From contig JAOQAD010000015.1 in assembly GCA_025963775.1 (NCBI GenBank), positions 1 to 64,000 of the forward strand: a stretch of DNA of 64,000 nucleotides. Reading direction: 5' to 3'. The position numbers were made by a program, and so were the translations under genes. Below are positions 25,333 to 32,896 of the stretch, piece by piece. The stretch comes from Bacteroidota bacterium (GTDB lineage: Bacteria; Bacteroidota; Bacteroidia; 2-12-FULL-35-15). Numbering within the stretch: the first letter of the stretch is position 1; every line of letters starts with the position of its first letter. Under the pieces are notes generated by a model, which ran no database searches, was not told the origin of the DNA, and was given only the letters and a program-made list of their open reading frames with translations.

Positions 25333-26352
25333 ATGAAAAAAATTTACACTTTAGTTGCGGCTACGGCAATTGTGTTTTCTGCCTCTGCTCAAAGGTCAAT
25401 GACCAATGCAAATAACCCTGCAAACAAATTAACCGGTTTTGCTCCCAAGTACAAACCAGCTGTAAACGCTGACCGGATGGCGGGCGATTCTTTATTCTGG
25501 ACCACTATGGATTATTATGGCGGAACAGGTATCGATGGTACCTTCAACTTAATGACAGAAGACCTTGACGGAAAAAACTGTGCTACTGCTTTGGCAGGAA
25601 CAGGTTTTGACCCTACTTCTGACTTCGTTTATTATTATGAATTATTGCCAACTCCCGGTGATACAAACATCTACGTTGCTGCTAACTCCTATTTCAACCC
25701 GGTTGGACAGGCTGATGACTGGTTCGAATTCGGGCCTGTAATGATCCCGGCTGCCGGTGCAACATTCCATTTCGGACACGTATATAACGATCCTTCTTAC
25801 AGGGATGGTTATGAGATCCTTGTTTCTACAACAGGTATGAGCAATGTAACTGACTTCACTGATCCTGCGATCTTCACGATCAATGACAATGATGCAAGCA
25901 CTGCAACAGATACAGCTCAGTGGCCAAACAACCAGTTCTCTGACAATACCGTTAGCTTATCTGCATACGCCGGTCAGTCGATCTACCTTGCTGTTCACCA
26001 CAATGCAGATGACATGTTCATCTACAACATGGATAACTTCTACATCATCGAAAACGGTGCTGGTGTTGGTATCGGTGAGTTCGTGAATGGTGCTAAAGTT
26101 GCTCAGAACGCTCCAAACCCTTTCGGAACGATCACTGCAGTTACTTACGAATTAGAGAAAAATGCAGCTGTTTCAATGTCGGTTTATGATGTAACAGGCA
26201 AAAAAGTTGCTTCCCAGTATGAAGGCGAGCAAGCTGCCGGAGTTCATGTATTGAAATTCAATGCTGAAAACCTTCCTGCAGGTGTTTACTATTACTCACT
26301 TACAGTTGGTCAGAATGCAGTATCTACCATGAAAATGGTGGTTGTGAAGTAA
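25333..26352 (+). CDS. secreted protein with jelly-roll domain and T9SS sorting domain
   Basis: A 339-residue protein. The frame is open from 25222, but the promoter and signal peptide (MKKIYTLVAATAIVFSASAQ) fix the start at 25333. The central part resembles the upstream cargo protein (DSLFWTTMDYYGGTGIDG, then SLSAYAGQSIYLAVHHNADD). The C-terminal 80 residues are a T9SS type A domain (APNPFGT...MSVYDVTGKKVA...TMKMVVVK). The specific ligand or substrate is unknown. The two neighbours look like diverged paralogues, which suggests local gene duplication. Confidence 0.87.
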   Translation: MKKIYTLVAATAIVFSASAQRSMTNANNPANKLTGFAPKYKPAVNADRMAGDSLFWTTMDYYGGTGIDGTFNLMTEDLDGKNCATALAGTGFDPTSDFVYYYELLPTPGDTNIYVAANSYFNPVGQADDWFEFGPVMIPAAGATFHFGHVYNDPSYRDGYEILVSTTGMSNVTDFTDPAIFTINDNDASTATDTAQWPNNQFSDNTVSLSAYAGQSIYLAVHHNADDMFIYNMDNFYIIENGAGVGIGEFVNGAKVAQNAPNPFGTITAVTYELEKNAAVSMSVYDVTGKKVASQYEGEQAAGVHVLKFNAENLPAGVYYYSLTVGQNAVSTMKMVVVK

Positions 26353-26379
26353 TTTTCACCAGCTTACAATTTTTCACGG

Positions 26380-26417
26380 AATCCCCAAAAACATATGCTT
26401 TTTGGGGATTTCTTGTT
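26380..26417 (+). terminator. rho-independent terminator
   Basis: AATCCCCAAAAA at 26380-26391 pairs with TTTTTGGGGATT at 26399-26410, followed by TCTTGTTTTTT. It lies 28 bases after the stop. Confidence 0.85.
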
Positions 26418-26435
26418 TTTTAACAAGTATGAGCA

Positions 26436-26466
26436 TTTGTTTTTTATAAATAAATGTTTACTTTAG
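26436..26466 (+). promoter_or_regulatory. Bacteroidota promoter (TTTG, 19-base spacer, TACTTTAG)
   Basis: TTTG at 26436-26439 and TACTTTAG at 26459-26466 are 19 bases apart. The -7 element differs from TAnnTTTG at one position. It lies 43 bases before the ATG at 26510. Confidence 0.6.
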
Positions 26467-26509
26467 TAGTTCTAATCAATAGTTTTAAATTTTTAAAAAC
26501 ACAAAGCCG

Positions 26510-27595
26510 ATGAAAAAAATTTACTTTATGGCGGGTGCAGCTTTACTTTCTGTAAACGCATTTGCGCAAACTTCTGAAGCAGGAAAAGCAACAGTAACTG
26601 GCAGCAAGCCATTTGTTCATGCAACTTCTCCTGATCGTATTACAAGCCCTGACACTACAGGTATTGTGAATGTAACTGAATTCCTTCCTGAGTTCTTACC
26701 CGGAGGAGGCGCTGCTTCTATCTACGGATACACAGGTGGTGGTTATATTTACGGAAACAACGTAAGTGGAAACAACTTAAGAATTGTTGCACAGGGTTAT
26801 GATAACTTAAACGTTATCCCGGTTCACGTTGAAGGCGTTATCCTTTGGTTCGGTGCACAGGAAAGTGATGCAGGAAGCTCTGCAACTTCTAAAGTTGTGA
26901 TCTCTGCATACAACATGGCTCCTAACAAAGCTAAAAACACAAACGGTTCAGGAACATTCAACTCTTCTACCAACAACTGGGAAGGGCCATCCGGAACTGC
27001 TCAGTCTACAGCAAACCTGTTGTTCTCCGACATCGATACATTAGGATGGAACTATGTTGCATTTCCTACTCCTGCAACATTCGTGGATGATTTCGCGCTT
27101 GTAATGGACGTGACCGCTTTAGCTGCAGGTGATACTGTAGGTTTAGTGAGCGACAACCAGAACGATGCAGGTAACATCGATTTAACGTACCACAAGATCG
27201 GTACAAGCTGGTATGTAACTGACCAATTGTTCAGTAATGCTGCTTCTCCTGATTTCGGTTCAGGCGGATTGGATAACAACATCGCAATGTGGGCTGTTAT
27301 CGAAGATGCAACCGGTGTTAACGAATTCTTCAACGGAATGAAATTAACTACTTACCCTAACCCTGTGGTTTCTAAAACAACAATTGAGTACACACTGGAA
27401 AAATCTTCCAGCAATGTAACATTGACTGTTTATGACCAGCACGGTAAAAAAGTGGTAAATAACTCTTACGAGAAACAGGATGCAGGTACTTACAAAGTAG
27501 AAGTTGATGCTTCTAACCTTGCTGCAGGTACTTACATTTACCAGTTAAGGGCTAACGGCCGTAACTTCACTAAGAAATTGGTTGTTACAAAATAA
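26510..27595 (+). CDS. secreted protein with T9SS sorting domain
   Basis: A 361-residue protein with a signal peptide (MKKIYFMAGAALLSVNAFAQ), a Gly/Asn/Ser-rich beta domain of unknown family (about 30-270) and a C-terminal T9SS type A domain (about 280-361; TYPNPVVSKTTIEY, TVYDQHGKKVV, FTKKLVVTK). The codon choice is AT-richer at wobble positions (many -TTA, -ACA, -GCT) than neighbouring housekeeping genes, as often seen for abundant secreted proteins. It is the last of three T9SS cargo genes in a row. Confidence 0.85.
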   Translation: MKKIYFMAGAALLSVNAFAQTSEAGKATVTGSKPFVHATSPDRITSPDTTGIVNVTEFLPEFLPGGGAASIYGYTGGGYIYGNNVSGNNLRIVAQGYDNLNVIPVHVEGVILWFGAQESDAGSSATSKVVISAYNMAPNKAKNTNGSGTFNSSTNNWEGPSGTAQSTANLLFSDIDTLGWNYVAFPTPATFVDDFALVMDVTALAAGDTVGLVSDNQNDAGNIDLTYHKIGTSWYVTDQLFSNAASPDFGSGGLDNNIAMWAVIEDATGVNEFFNGMKLTTYPNPVVSKTTIEYTLEKSSSNVTLTVYDQHGKKVVNNSYEKQDAGTYKVEVDASNLAAGTYIYQLRANGRNFTKKLVVTK

Positions 27596-27615
27596 TAGCT
27601 GATTCAGCATGTAAA

Positions 27616-27646
27616 AAGCCGCTCCGGATCCCGGAGCGGCTTTTTT
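27616..27646 (+). terminator. strong rho-independent terminator
   Basis: AAGCCGCTCCGG pairs with CCGGAGCGGCTT across a three-base loop (27616-27642), followed by TTTT. It lies 20 bases after the stop codon. Confidence 0.9.
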
Positions 27647-27655
27647 ATTATCAGG

Positions 27656-27692
27656 AGATTGCTTCTCCGCCGTGGCGGATCGCAATGAGGTG
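27656..27692. repeat. GAGATTGC...GCAATGA palindromic dispersed element
   Basis: GAGATTGCTTC, a small hairpin TCCGCCGTGGCGGA and TCGCAATGAGG form a short imperfect inverted repeat between two convergent genes. A GAGATTGC half also occurs near 48471, within another repeat element, so it may belong to a dispersed family. Confidence 0.45.
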
Positions 27693-27702
27693 AAATCAGA
27701 AA

Positions 27703-28455
27703 TCAGAATTTGGTTTTCAGGTCTTTCATGAACTGTGTGGCATACACAAAATCGCATACTTCCGGGTTATCCGTTTTCAGGATCTGGTGTTTGCTGCCTT
27801 CCCAGTGTTTGTTGCCTTTGTAGATGAACATGATGTTGTCGCCGATCTCGATCACCGAGTTCATGTCATGCGTGATCACAACAGTGGTGATGTTGTATTC
27901 TTCCGTGATCTCTTTGATCAGGTTATCGATCACGATGGAGGTCTTCGGGTCCAGCCCGGAGTTGGGCTCATCACAGAATAAATATTTCGGCTGCACCGCA
28001 ATTGCCCTTGCAATGGCTACGCGCTTTTTCATCCCGCCGCTGATCTCCGAAGGGAAAAGATTATTGGCATTGGAAAGGTTCACGCGCTGCAGGCAAAAGT
28101 TGGCGCGGTCGCGCTTTTCGCTTTCGCTGAGGTCGGTGAACATCGAGAGCGGGAACACCACATTCTCTTCCACCGTTTTGGAATCGAACAATGCACCACC
28201 CTGGAACAGCATCCCGATCTCTTTCCGGATGTCTTTCTTTTCTTTGAAATCCAATTCGGTAAAGCTTCTTCCGTCATACAGGATCTGCCCGGCATCGGTC
28301 TCGTTCAGTCCTACCATGCATTTGAGCAGGGTGGTCTTTCCCGAGCCGCTTTCGCCGATGATCATGTTGGTCTTGCCCGTTTCGAACCTGAACGAAATAT
28401 CATTCAGGACGCTTCGTCCCGAAAAAGATTTGGATATGTTTCTGATCTCGATCAA
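27703..28455 (-). CDS. mlaF: ABC transporter ATP-binding protein, MlaF-like
   Basis: A 250-residue ATPase of the lipid-transporting Mla/MCE ABC family. Walker A is GESGSGKTTLL (about 34-44), the Q-loop is MLFQGGALFDS, the signature is ISGGMKKRVAIARA, and Walker B is YLFCDEPNSGLDP. The SGGMKKR signature and FQ-GALFD block are characteristic of MlaF. Its ATG overlaps the mlaE stop by 4 bases. It should power phospholipid movement between inner and outer membranes. The usual third gene, an MCE-domain mlaD, does not follow. Confidence 0.92.
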   Translation of the reverse strand: MIEIRNISKSFSGRSVLNDISFRFETGKTNMIIGESGSGKTTLLKCMVGLNETDAGQILYDGRSFTELDFKEKKDIRKEIGMLFQGGALFDSKTVEENVVFPLSMFTDLSESEKRDRANFCLQRVNLSNANNLFPSEISGGMKKRVAIARAIAVQPKYLFCDEPNSGLDPKTSIVIDNLIKEITEEYNITTVVITHDMNSVIEIGDNIMFIYKGNKHWEGSKHQILKTDNPEVCDFVYATQFMKDLKTKF

Positions 28456-29192
28456 ACAAGTAATAATTGAGTAAGGATTAAATCGAATGCAAGGATGAGC
28501 ACGCTGCTGTATACAACGCCTTTGGTGCTCGAGCGGCCCACTTCCAGCGCTCCGCCGCTTGTGTAATATCCGTGGTAGGCAGGCACCGAAGCAATGATGA
28601 ATGCGAACACGATGGATTTGATCAGCGCGTACACCACGTTGTACGGGTGGAATTCATAGGTGATCCCGTACACATACTCATAATCGCTCACAACGCCGGC
28701 CATCAGCCCGAAAACATATCCGCCGAGGATCCCGAGAAACATGGAGAACACTACAAGAATGGGATTGAACAGCATGGAGGCAATGATCTTCGGAAAGATG
28801 AGATATCCTGCAGAGTTGATCCCCATGATCTCCAGTGCATCGATCTGCTCGGAAACGCGCATGGTGCCTATTTCGGAGGCAATGCTGGAGCCGACCTTGC
28901 CGGCGAGGATAAGGCTTACGATGGCAGGGGAGAACTCGAGGATCATGGAATCCCTTACAGCCACGCCAACTGCATACAATGGAATTAAAGGGCTTTCGAA
29001 GTTGAATGCCGACTGGATAGTAATAACGGCGCCCATGAAAACGGAAATGATGGCTACGATCCCGAGTGAACCGATCCCCAAAAGATTCATTTCTTCAAAA
29101 ATACGGCTGATGTAGATCGAGATCTTTTCAGGCTTACCGAAGGCACGCTTTATAAGAATGAAATACCTGCCGAAATGGAAAAAAATTTTCAT
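28452..29192 (-). CDS. mlaE: MlaE-family lipid ABC transporter permease
   Basis: A 246-residue permease with five or six membrane segments and the MlaE signatures VGSSIASEIGTMRVSEQIDAL (a conserved cytoplasmic coupling helix) and GIT..FHPYNV. It forms the membrane part of the MCE lipid transporter with MlaF, encoded immediately downstream with a 4-base overlap. Length fits the family. It is divergent from the Feo locus. Confidence 0.92.
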   Translation of the reverse strand: MKIFFHFGRYFILIKRAFGKPEKISIYISRIFEEMNLLGIGSLGIVAIISVFMGAVITIQSAFNFESPLIPLYAVGVAVRDSMILEFSPAIVSLILAGKVGSSIASEIGTMRVSEQIDALEIMGINSAGYLIFPKIIASMLFNPILVVFSMFLGILGGYVFGLMAGVVSDYEYVYGITYEFHPYNVVYALIKSIVFAFIIASVPAYHGYYTSGGALEVGRSSTKGVVYSSVLILAFDLILTQLLLV

Positions 29193-29274
29193 TTACGTTT
29201 AAAAAATTTTCATAAAAATAAGAATAAATAACGAACGGCAACCCAGGCCGCCTGCGAATGAGGAAAGTAATTCG

Positions 29275-29282
29275 TATATTTG
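29275..29282 (+). promoter_or_regulatory. Bacteroidota -7 promoter element for the small lipoprotein / feo locus
   Basis: TATATTTG lies 20 bases before the ATG of the 39-residue lipoprotein gene. Confidence 0.5.
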
Positions 29283-29302
29283 TGGGACAAGCACTGGAAC
29301 CC

Positions 29303-29422
29303 ATGAATCTACGTTTTTCCAAATACCTCTTATTGCTCGCCCTTCTTACAGTTACTGTATCTTCTTCAGGATGTTATGCCAATAAAAAGAACCGCTGCGG
29401 GGATTGCCCGAAATGGAAGTAA
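29303..29422 (+). CDS. 39-residue Cys-rich lipoprotein upstream of feoAB
   Basis: A 40-codon frame from ATG 29303 to TAA 29422. It encodes a basic N-terminus, a hydrophobic stretch (YLLLLALLTVTV), a lipobox-like SSGC (Cys24) and a 15-residue mature peptide with RCGDCPKW, a CxxC pair. A promoter element sits at the right place upstream and feoA follows 74 bases later. I infer a tiny lipid-anchored peptide that could bind metal or act at the envelope; I cannot name a family. Confidence 0.65.
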   Translation: MNLRFSKYLLLLALLTVTVSSSGCYANKKNRCGDCPKWK

Positions 29423-29473
29423 AATACCCTCTTTTAGGTATCGGTTTTATTTCGGTAAGGCTTAAAAAAGCCG

Positions 29474-29481
29474 TAAATTTG
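29474..29481 (+). promoter_or_regulatory. Bacteroidota -7 promoter element for feoA
   Basis: TAAATTTG lies 15 bases before the feoA ATG. The corresponding -33 position is only T-rich. It may give feoAB its own transcript separate from the small lipoprotein. Confidence 0.45.
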
Positions 29482-29496
29482 TGTACAATCCAAATT

Positions 29497-29745
29497 ATGA
29501 AGGTCAAATTGAAAAATCTATCTCAATTAGAAGTTGGGCAGAGTGCTGTTATTGATTCGTTTACGGATAAGGCCATGGCATTGAAGCTGCTGGAAATGGG
29601 CTGTACGCCCGGCGAAATAGTGAAGCTTGACCGTGTTGCCCCTTTGGGTGATCCTATCGCGATCTCCGTTTCGGGATACCTGCTGAGCCTCCGCAAGGAA
29701 GAGGCTTCCACGATCCTGGTCTCGACCGTAAAACAGAAAAAATAG
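29497..29745 (+). CDS. feoA: ferrous iron transport protein A
   Basis: An 82-residue SH3-like FeoA protein that supports FeoB in Fe2+ uptake. Core blocks are LEVGQSAVI, LLEMGCTPGEIVKL and GDPIAISVSGYLLSLRKEEA. The frame is open from 29404, but ATG 29497 follows the promoter and matches the family length. feoB begins 12 bases after its stop. No separate feoC is seen. Confidence 0.93.
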   Translation: MKVKLKNLSQLEVGQSAVIDSFTDKAMALKLLEMGCTPGEIVKLDRVAPLGDPIAISVSGYLLSLRKEEASTILVSTVKQKK

Positions 29746-29757
29746 TACTTTCAGGAA

Positions 29758-31911
29758 GTGGAACCCATTCAATCCCTCGTTAACTTTTCTGAAAAAAACA
29801 CCATAAAGATCGCGCTTGTTGGAAACCCCAACAGCGGGAAATCCACTCTTTTTAATGCACTCACGGGTATGAACCAGCGTACGGGAAATTTTCCCGGCGT
29901 TACGGTCGATAAAAAGGTGGGGACCGCCAGGCTGAGCGACTCTGTAATAGCCAATTTCATTGACCTTCCCGGAACCTACAGCCTGTACCCCAAATCACTG
30001 GATGAGCGCGTGGCCTTTGATGTGCTCTGTAATGAAGATAACGAGGAGCATCCCGACCTGGTGATCATTGTGGCGGACGCGAGCAATCTCAAACGGAATT
30101 TATTTTTGGTTTCCCAGATCATCGACCTGAAGATTCCCGTGATCCTTGCCCTGAACATGATGGACATGGTGGAGAAGGATGGCGATACGATAGATCTGGT
30201 GCGACTTTCGGAGCGCCTTGGCGTGAAGGTGGTTGGCCTCAGCGCAAGGAACAAAATCGGCATCGAGGAGTTGAAGCAGGCTTTGCTGCAGCCATTGCCG
30301 ATCCCTGCCTATGATTTCATCGACATAAAAAAAATAGCACCGGAGATCATCGAGCGTGTAAAAACGGTGGTGAAGGTGAAAAGCGATTTCATGGCTTTCC
30401 AGATGGCAAACAACCTGGAGGACATGAACGCTGATATCCGGAACAGGCAGTCGCAAAAGATCGCCGATGCACTGAACACGCTGATCGTTGATAAAAACAA
30501 GCTGCAGGCGCTGGAAAGCGTGGAGCGCTATAAAATGATCAACCGGATCGTGGAAGAATGCATCACGCGCAAAACAGCAGTGCAGTCCAGGTCGTTCACG
30601 CAAAAGCTGGATGGGATACTGACGCACCGCGTATGGGGATATGCTATTTTCCTGGCGATCCTCTTTCTTATTTTCCAGACCATATTTTTTCTTGCCGCCT
30701 TCCCGATGGAATGGATCGAAACGATGTTCGTTACGCTGTCCGACTGGGCCACAAAGGCACTTCCGCAGGGCGAGCTCACCAGCCTTCTTGTGAACGGGAT
30801 CTTAGCCGGATTAAGCGGCGTGGTGGTGTTTGTTCCGCAGATCGCATTGCTGTTCGCATTCATTGCCATCCTTGAAGATACAGGCTACATGGCGCGCGTA
30901 AGCTTTATCATGGATAAGCTGCTGCGCAAGTTCGGGCTGAACGGCCGCTCCGTGATCCCGCTGATGAGCGGCGTTGCCTGTGCAGTGCCTGCCATCATGA
31001 GCGCCCGCACCATCAGCAACTGGAAAGAGCGGATCATCACCATTATGGTGACACCGTTGATGAGCTGCTCTGCACGTTTGCCGGTATACACGCTGCTGAT
31101 CTCGCTGGTGATCCCGAAAGACAAGCACCTGGGCTTTTTCAATTACCAGGGATTGATCCTGATGGCGCTTTACCTTGTAGGATTTTTAGCTGCCATCGGT
31201 GCTGCCATCGTGATGAAGTGGATCCTGAAAGCAAGGGAGAAAAGTTATTTCATCATGGAGCTGCCGGTGTACCGCAGTCCGCAATGGAGAACGGTAGGCC
31301 TTACCATTTTCGACAAGGTGAAAATGTTCCTCTGGGATGCCGGAAAGATCATTGTTGCCATTTCCATCATCCTCTGGTTCCTTTCCTCACATGCTCCGGG
31401 TAACCGTTTCGAGACGATCGAAAAAAAGTACGAAGAGCCTGCTTACGTTGAATCCCTCTCTTCCAAAACTCCCGGGCAGGTGAATGCACAGATCGCTTCC
31501 GAAAAGCTGGAAGCTTCCTATGCGGGCATCCTTGGAAAAGCCATAGAGCCTGCCATTGCGCCCTTGGGCTTCGACTGGAAAATAGGCATTGCACTGGTCA
31601 CATCCTTTGCAGCGCGTGAAGTGTTTGTCGGGACCATGGCAACGATCTACAGTGTGGGCGATGCAGACAACACACAATCCATACAGGATAAGATGCGTGC
31701 GGAAATAAATCCCGGAACAGGCCTGCCGAAATTTTCAATGGCTGTCGGCTTTTCATTGCTGATCTTTTATGCCTTCGCCATGCAGTGTATGAGTACGCTT
31801 GCGATCGTGTACCGCGAAACAAAAAAGATCAAGTGGCCGCTCATCCAGTTCTTTTACATGAGTGCGCTGGCATATTTGGCGAGTTTGCTGGTTTATAATT
31901 TGCTGAAATAG
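29758..31911 (+). CDS. feoB: ferrous iron transporter FeoB
   Basis: A 717-residue inner-membrane Fe2+ transporter with an N-terminal GTPase. G1 GNPNSGKST is at 22-30, G2 includes TGNFPGVTV, G3 is DLPGTYSL (about 69-76) and G4 is NMMD (about 127). A GDI-like helical region is followed by two Gate motifs and about eight to eleven membrane segments; GVACAVPAIMSAR and MSCSARLPVYTLL are the Cys-containing gate blocks. The start is GTG at 29758, preceded by AGGAA; no nearby ATG would keep the G1 motif. It is co-transcribed with feoA. Confidence 0.96.
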   Translation: MEPIQSLVNFSEKNTIKIALVGNPNSGKSTLFNALTGMNQRTGNFPGVTVDKKVGTARLSDSVIANFIDLPGTYSLYPKSLDERVAFDVLCNEDNEEHPDLVIIVADASNLKRNLFLVSQIIDLKIPVILALNMMDMVEKDGDTIDLVRLSERLGVKVVGLSARNKIGIEELKQALLQPLPIPAYDFIDIKKIAPEIIERVKTVVKVKSDFMAFQMANNLEDMNADIRNRQSQKIADALNTLIVDKNKLQALESVERYKMINRIVEECITRKTAVQSRSFTQKLDGILTHRVWGYAIFLAILFLIFQTIFFLAAFPMEWIETMFVTLSDWATKALPQGELTSLLVNGILAGLSGVVVFVPQIALLFAFIAILEDTGYMARVSFIMDKLLRKFGLNGRSVIPLMSGVACAVPAIMSARTISNWKERIITIMVTPLMSCSARLPVYTLLISLVIPKDKHLGFFNYQGLILMALYLVGFLAAIGAAIVMKWILKAREKSYFIMELPVYRSPQWRTVGLTIFDKVKMFLWDAGKIIVAISIILWFLSSHAPGNRFETIEKKYEEPAYVESLSSKTPGQVNAQIASEKLEASYAGILGKAIEPAIAPLGFDWKIGIALVTSFAAREVFVGTMATIYSVGDADNTQSIQDKMRAEINPGTGLPKFSMAVGFSLLIFYAFAMQCMSTLAIVYRETKKIKWPLIQFFYMSALAYLASLLVYNLLK

Positions 31912-31948
31912 CCAAGGTCATAATTGTTTTTTTACTGTACCACCCCAA

Positions 31949-32150
31949 CCCTCCTAAGAGGAGGGAGCAGATCCTGCGAGTCATTTAAAAAGGATTCTTA
32001 TTTACGCTTCAGCTAATTTTAGCAGTAAGTAGTCACGGAGCCGCGCGTGAGCCCTGAAAGCCTGCGATGCCGTGTTGCACGCGGGGAGCGATCAGGCTTT
32101 CTTGATTTTTTGTTTCTTTTTTATCAAGAAAAAAGAAAAGAAACCTCAAA
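31949..32150. other. intergenic region with three stacked hairpins
   Basis: No gene is seen. CCCTCCT (31949-31955) pairs with AGGAGGG (31959-31965). GAAAGCCTG (32056-32064) pairs perfectly with CAGGCTTTC (32093-32101) around a GC-rich loop. CTTGAT (32101-32106) pairs with ATCAAG (32123-32128), overlapping a T10/A10 inverted repeat (TTTCTTTTTT with AAAAAAGAAA). The region lies between the convergent feoB and MBL genes and could terminate both; the long middle hairpin is more than a terminator needs. Confidence 0.5.
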
Positions 32151-32152
32151 AG

Positions 32153-32791
32153 CTACTTTAAGAATGGATTATTTTTCCTCTCAAACCCAATGTTCGTAGC
32201 AGGCCCATGCCCGCTGTACACTTTAAAGTCATCCCCCAAAGGAAAGAGCTTGGTATTTATACTGCTGATCAGCGTTTCAAAGCTTCCTCCCGGAAGATCG
32301 GTCCGGCCGATGCTCCCGTAAAACAGTACATCACCCGCGATCATAAACTTTTCGTCCGTATTGTAAAAGGTGATGCTTCCCGGCGAATGCCCCGGTGTAA
32401 AAACGATCCCGAGGCTTGAATTTCCGAACTTCACCACATCGCCTTCTTCCAGGTAATTCCCGGCAGGAGGCGAAGGATCACAATTCAACCCGTACAGATT
32501 GCAGGTAGCCGCAAAAGCCTCAAATACAGGCAGGTCTTTTTTGTTGAATTCGGGCTTTAGGTTGTATTTGCCTGAAACAAAGCCATTTCCGAAGATGTGA
32601 TCGAGGTGGCAATGGGTGTTCAGAAGCTTTACCGGGCGCAGCTTTTTTTCTTCAATAAATGCAGCCAGTTCGGCGCGTTCGGCTTCATCGTAGCAGCCGG
32701 GATCAATAATAACACATTCGCCGCTTTCATCGTACAGCACATACGTGTTTTCCTGGATCGGGTTAAAAGTAAAAGAGTGGATAGAGATCAT
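32153..32791 (-). CDS. MBL-fold metal-dependent hydrolase (glyoxalase II-like)
   Basis: A 212-residue metallo-beta-lactamase-fold protein. The THCHLDH motif (HxHxDH, about 60-66), the Asp in GDVLF and the later His in YSGHGP supply two metal sites. Glyoxalase II or a persulfide dioxygenase-like enzyme is possible; the domain is shorter than GloB and lacks its C-terminal helical substrate domain. The frame is open from 32863, but MISIHSFTFNPIQENTYVL at 32791 is the standard start for this family. Confidence 0.88.
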   Translation of the reverse strand: MISIHSFTFNPIQENTYVLYDESGECVIIDPGCYDEAERAELAAFIEEKKLRPVKLLNTHCHLDHIFGNGFVSGKYNLKPEFNKKDLPVFEAFAATCNLYGLNCDPSPPAGNYLEEGDVVKFGNSSLGIVFTPGHSPGSITFYNTDEKFMIAGDVLFYGSIGRTDLPGGSFETLISSINTKLFPLGDDFKVYSGHGPATNIGFERKNNPFLK

Positions 32792-32896
32792 AATAAAAGC
32801 ATCTAAAAAACGTTGCCAAATTAGCGAAAATAAGCGCTCCATAATGCTTGTAAATGGCATCATAATTTAGTATTTTAGCATTCTAATATTTGAATC

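Noticed and set aside
29404-29496. N-terminal extension of FeoA overlapping the small lipoprotein gene
   Set aside because: FeoA is normally about 75-85 residues; the extension spans the feoA promoter element.
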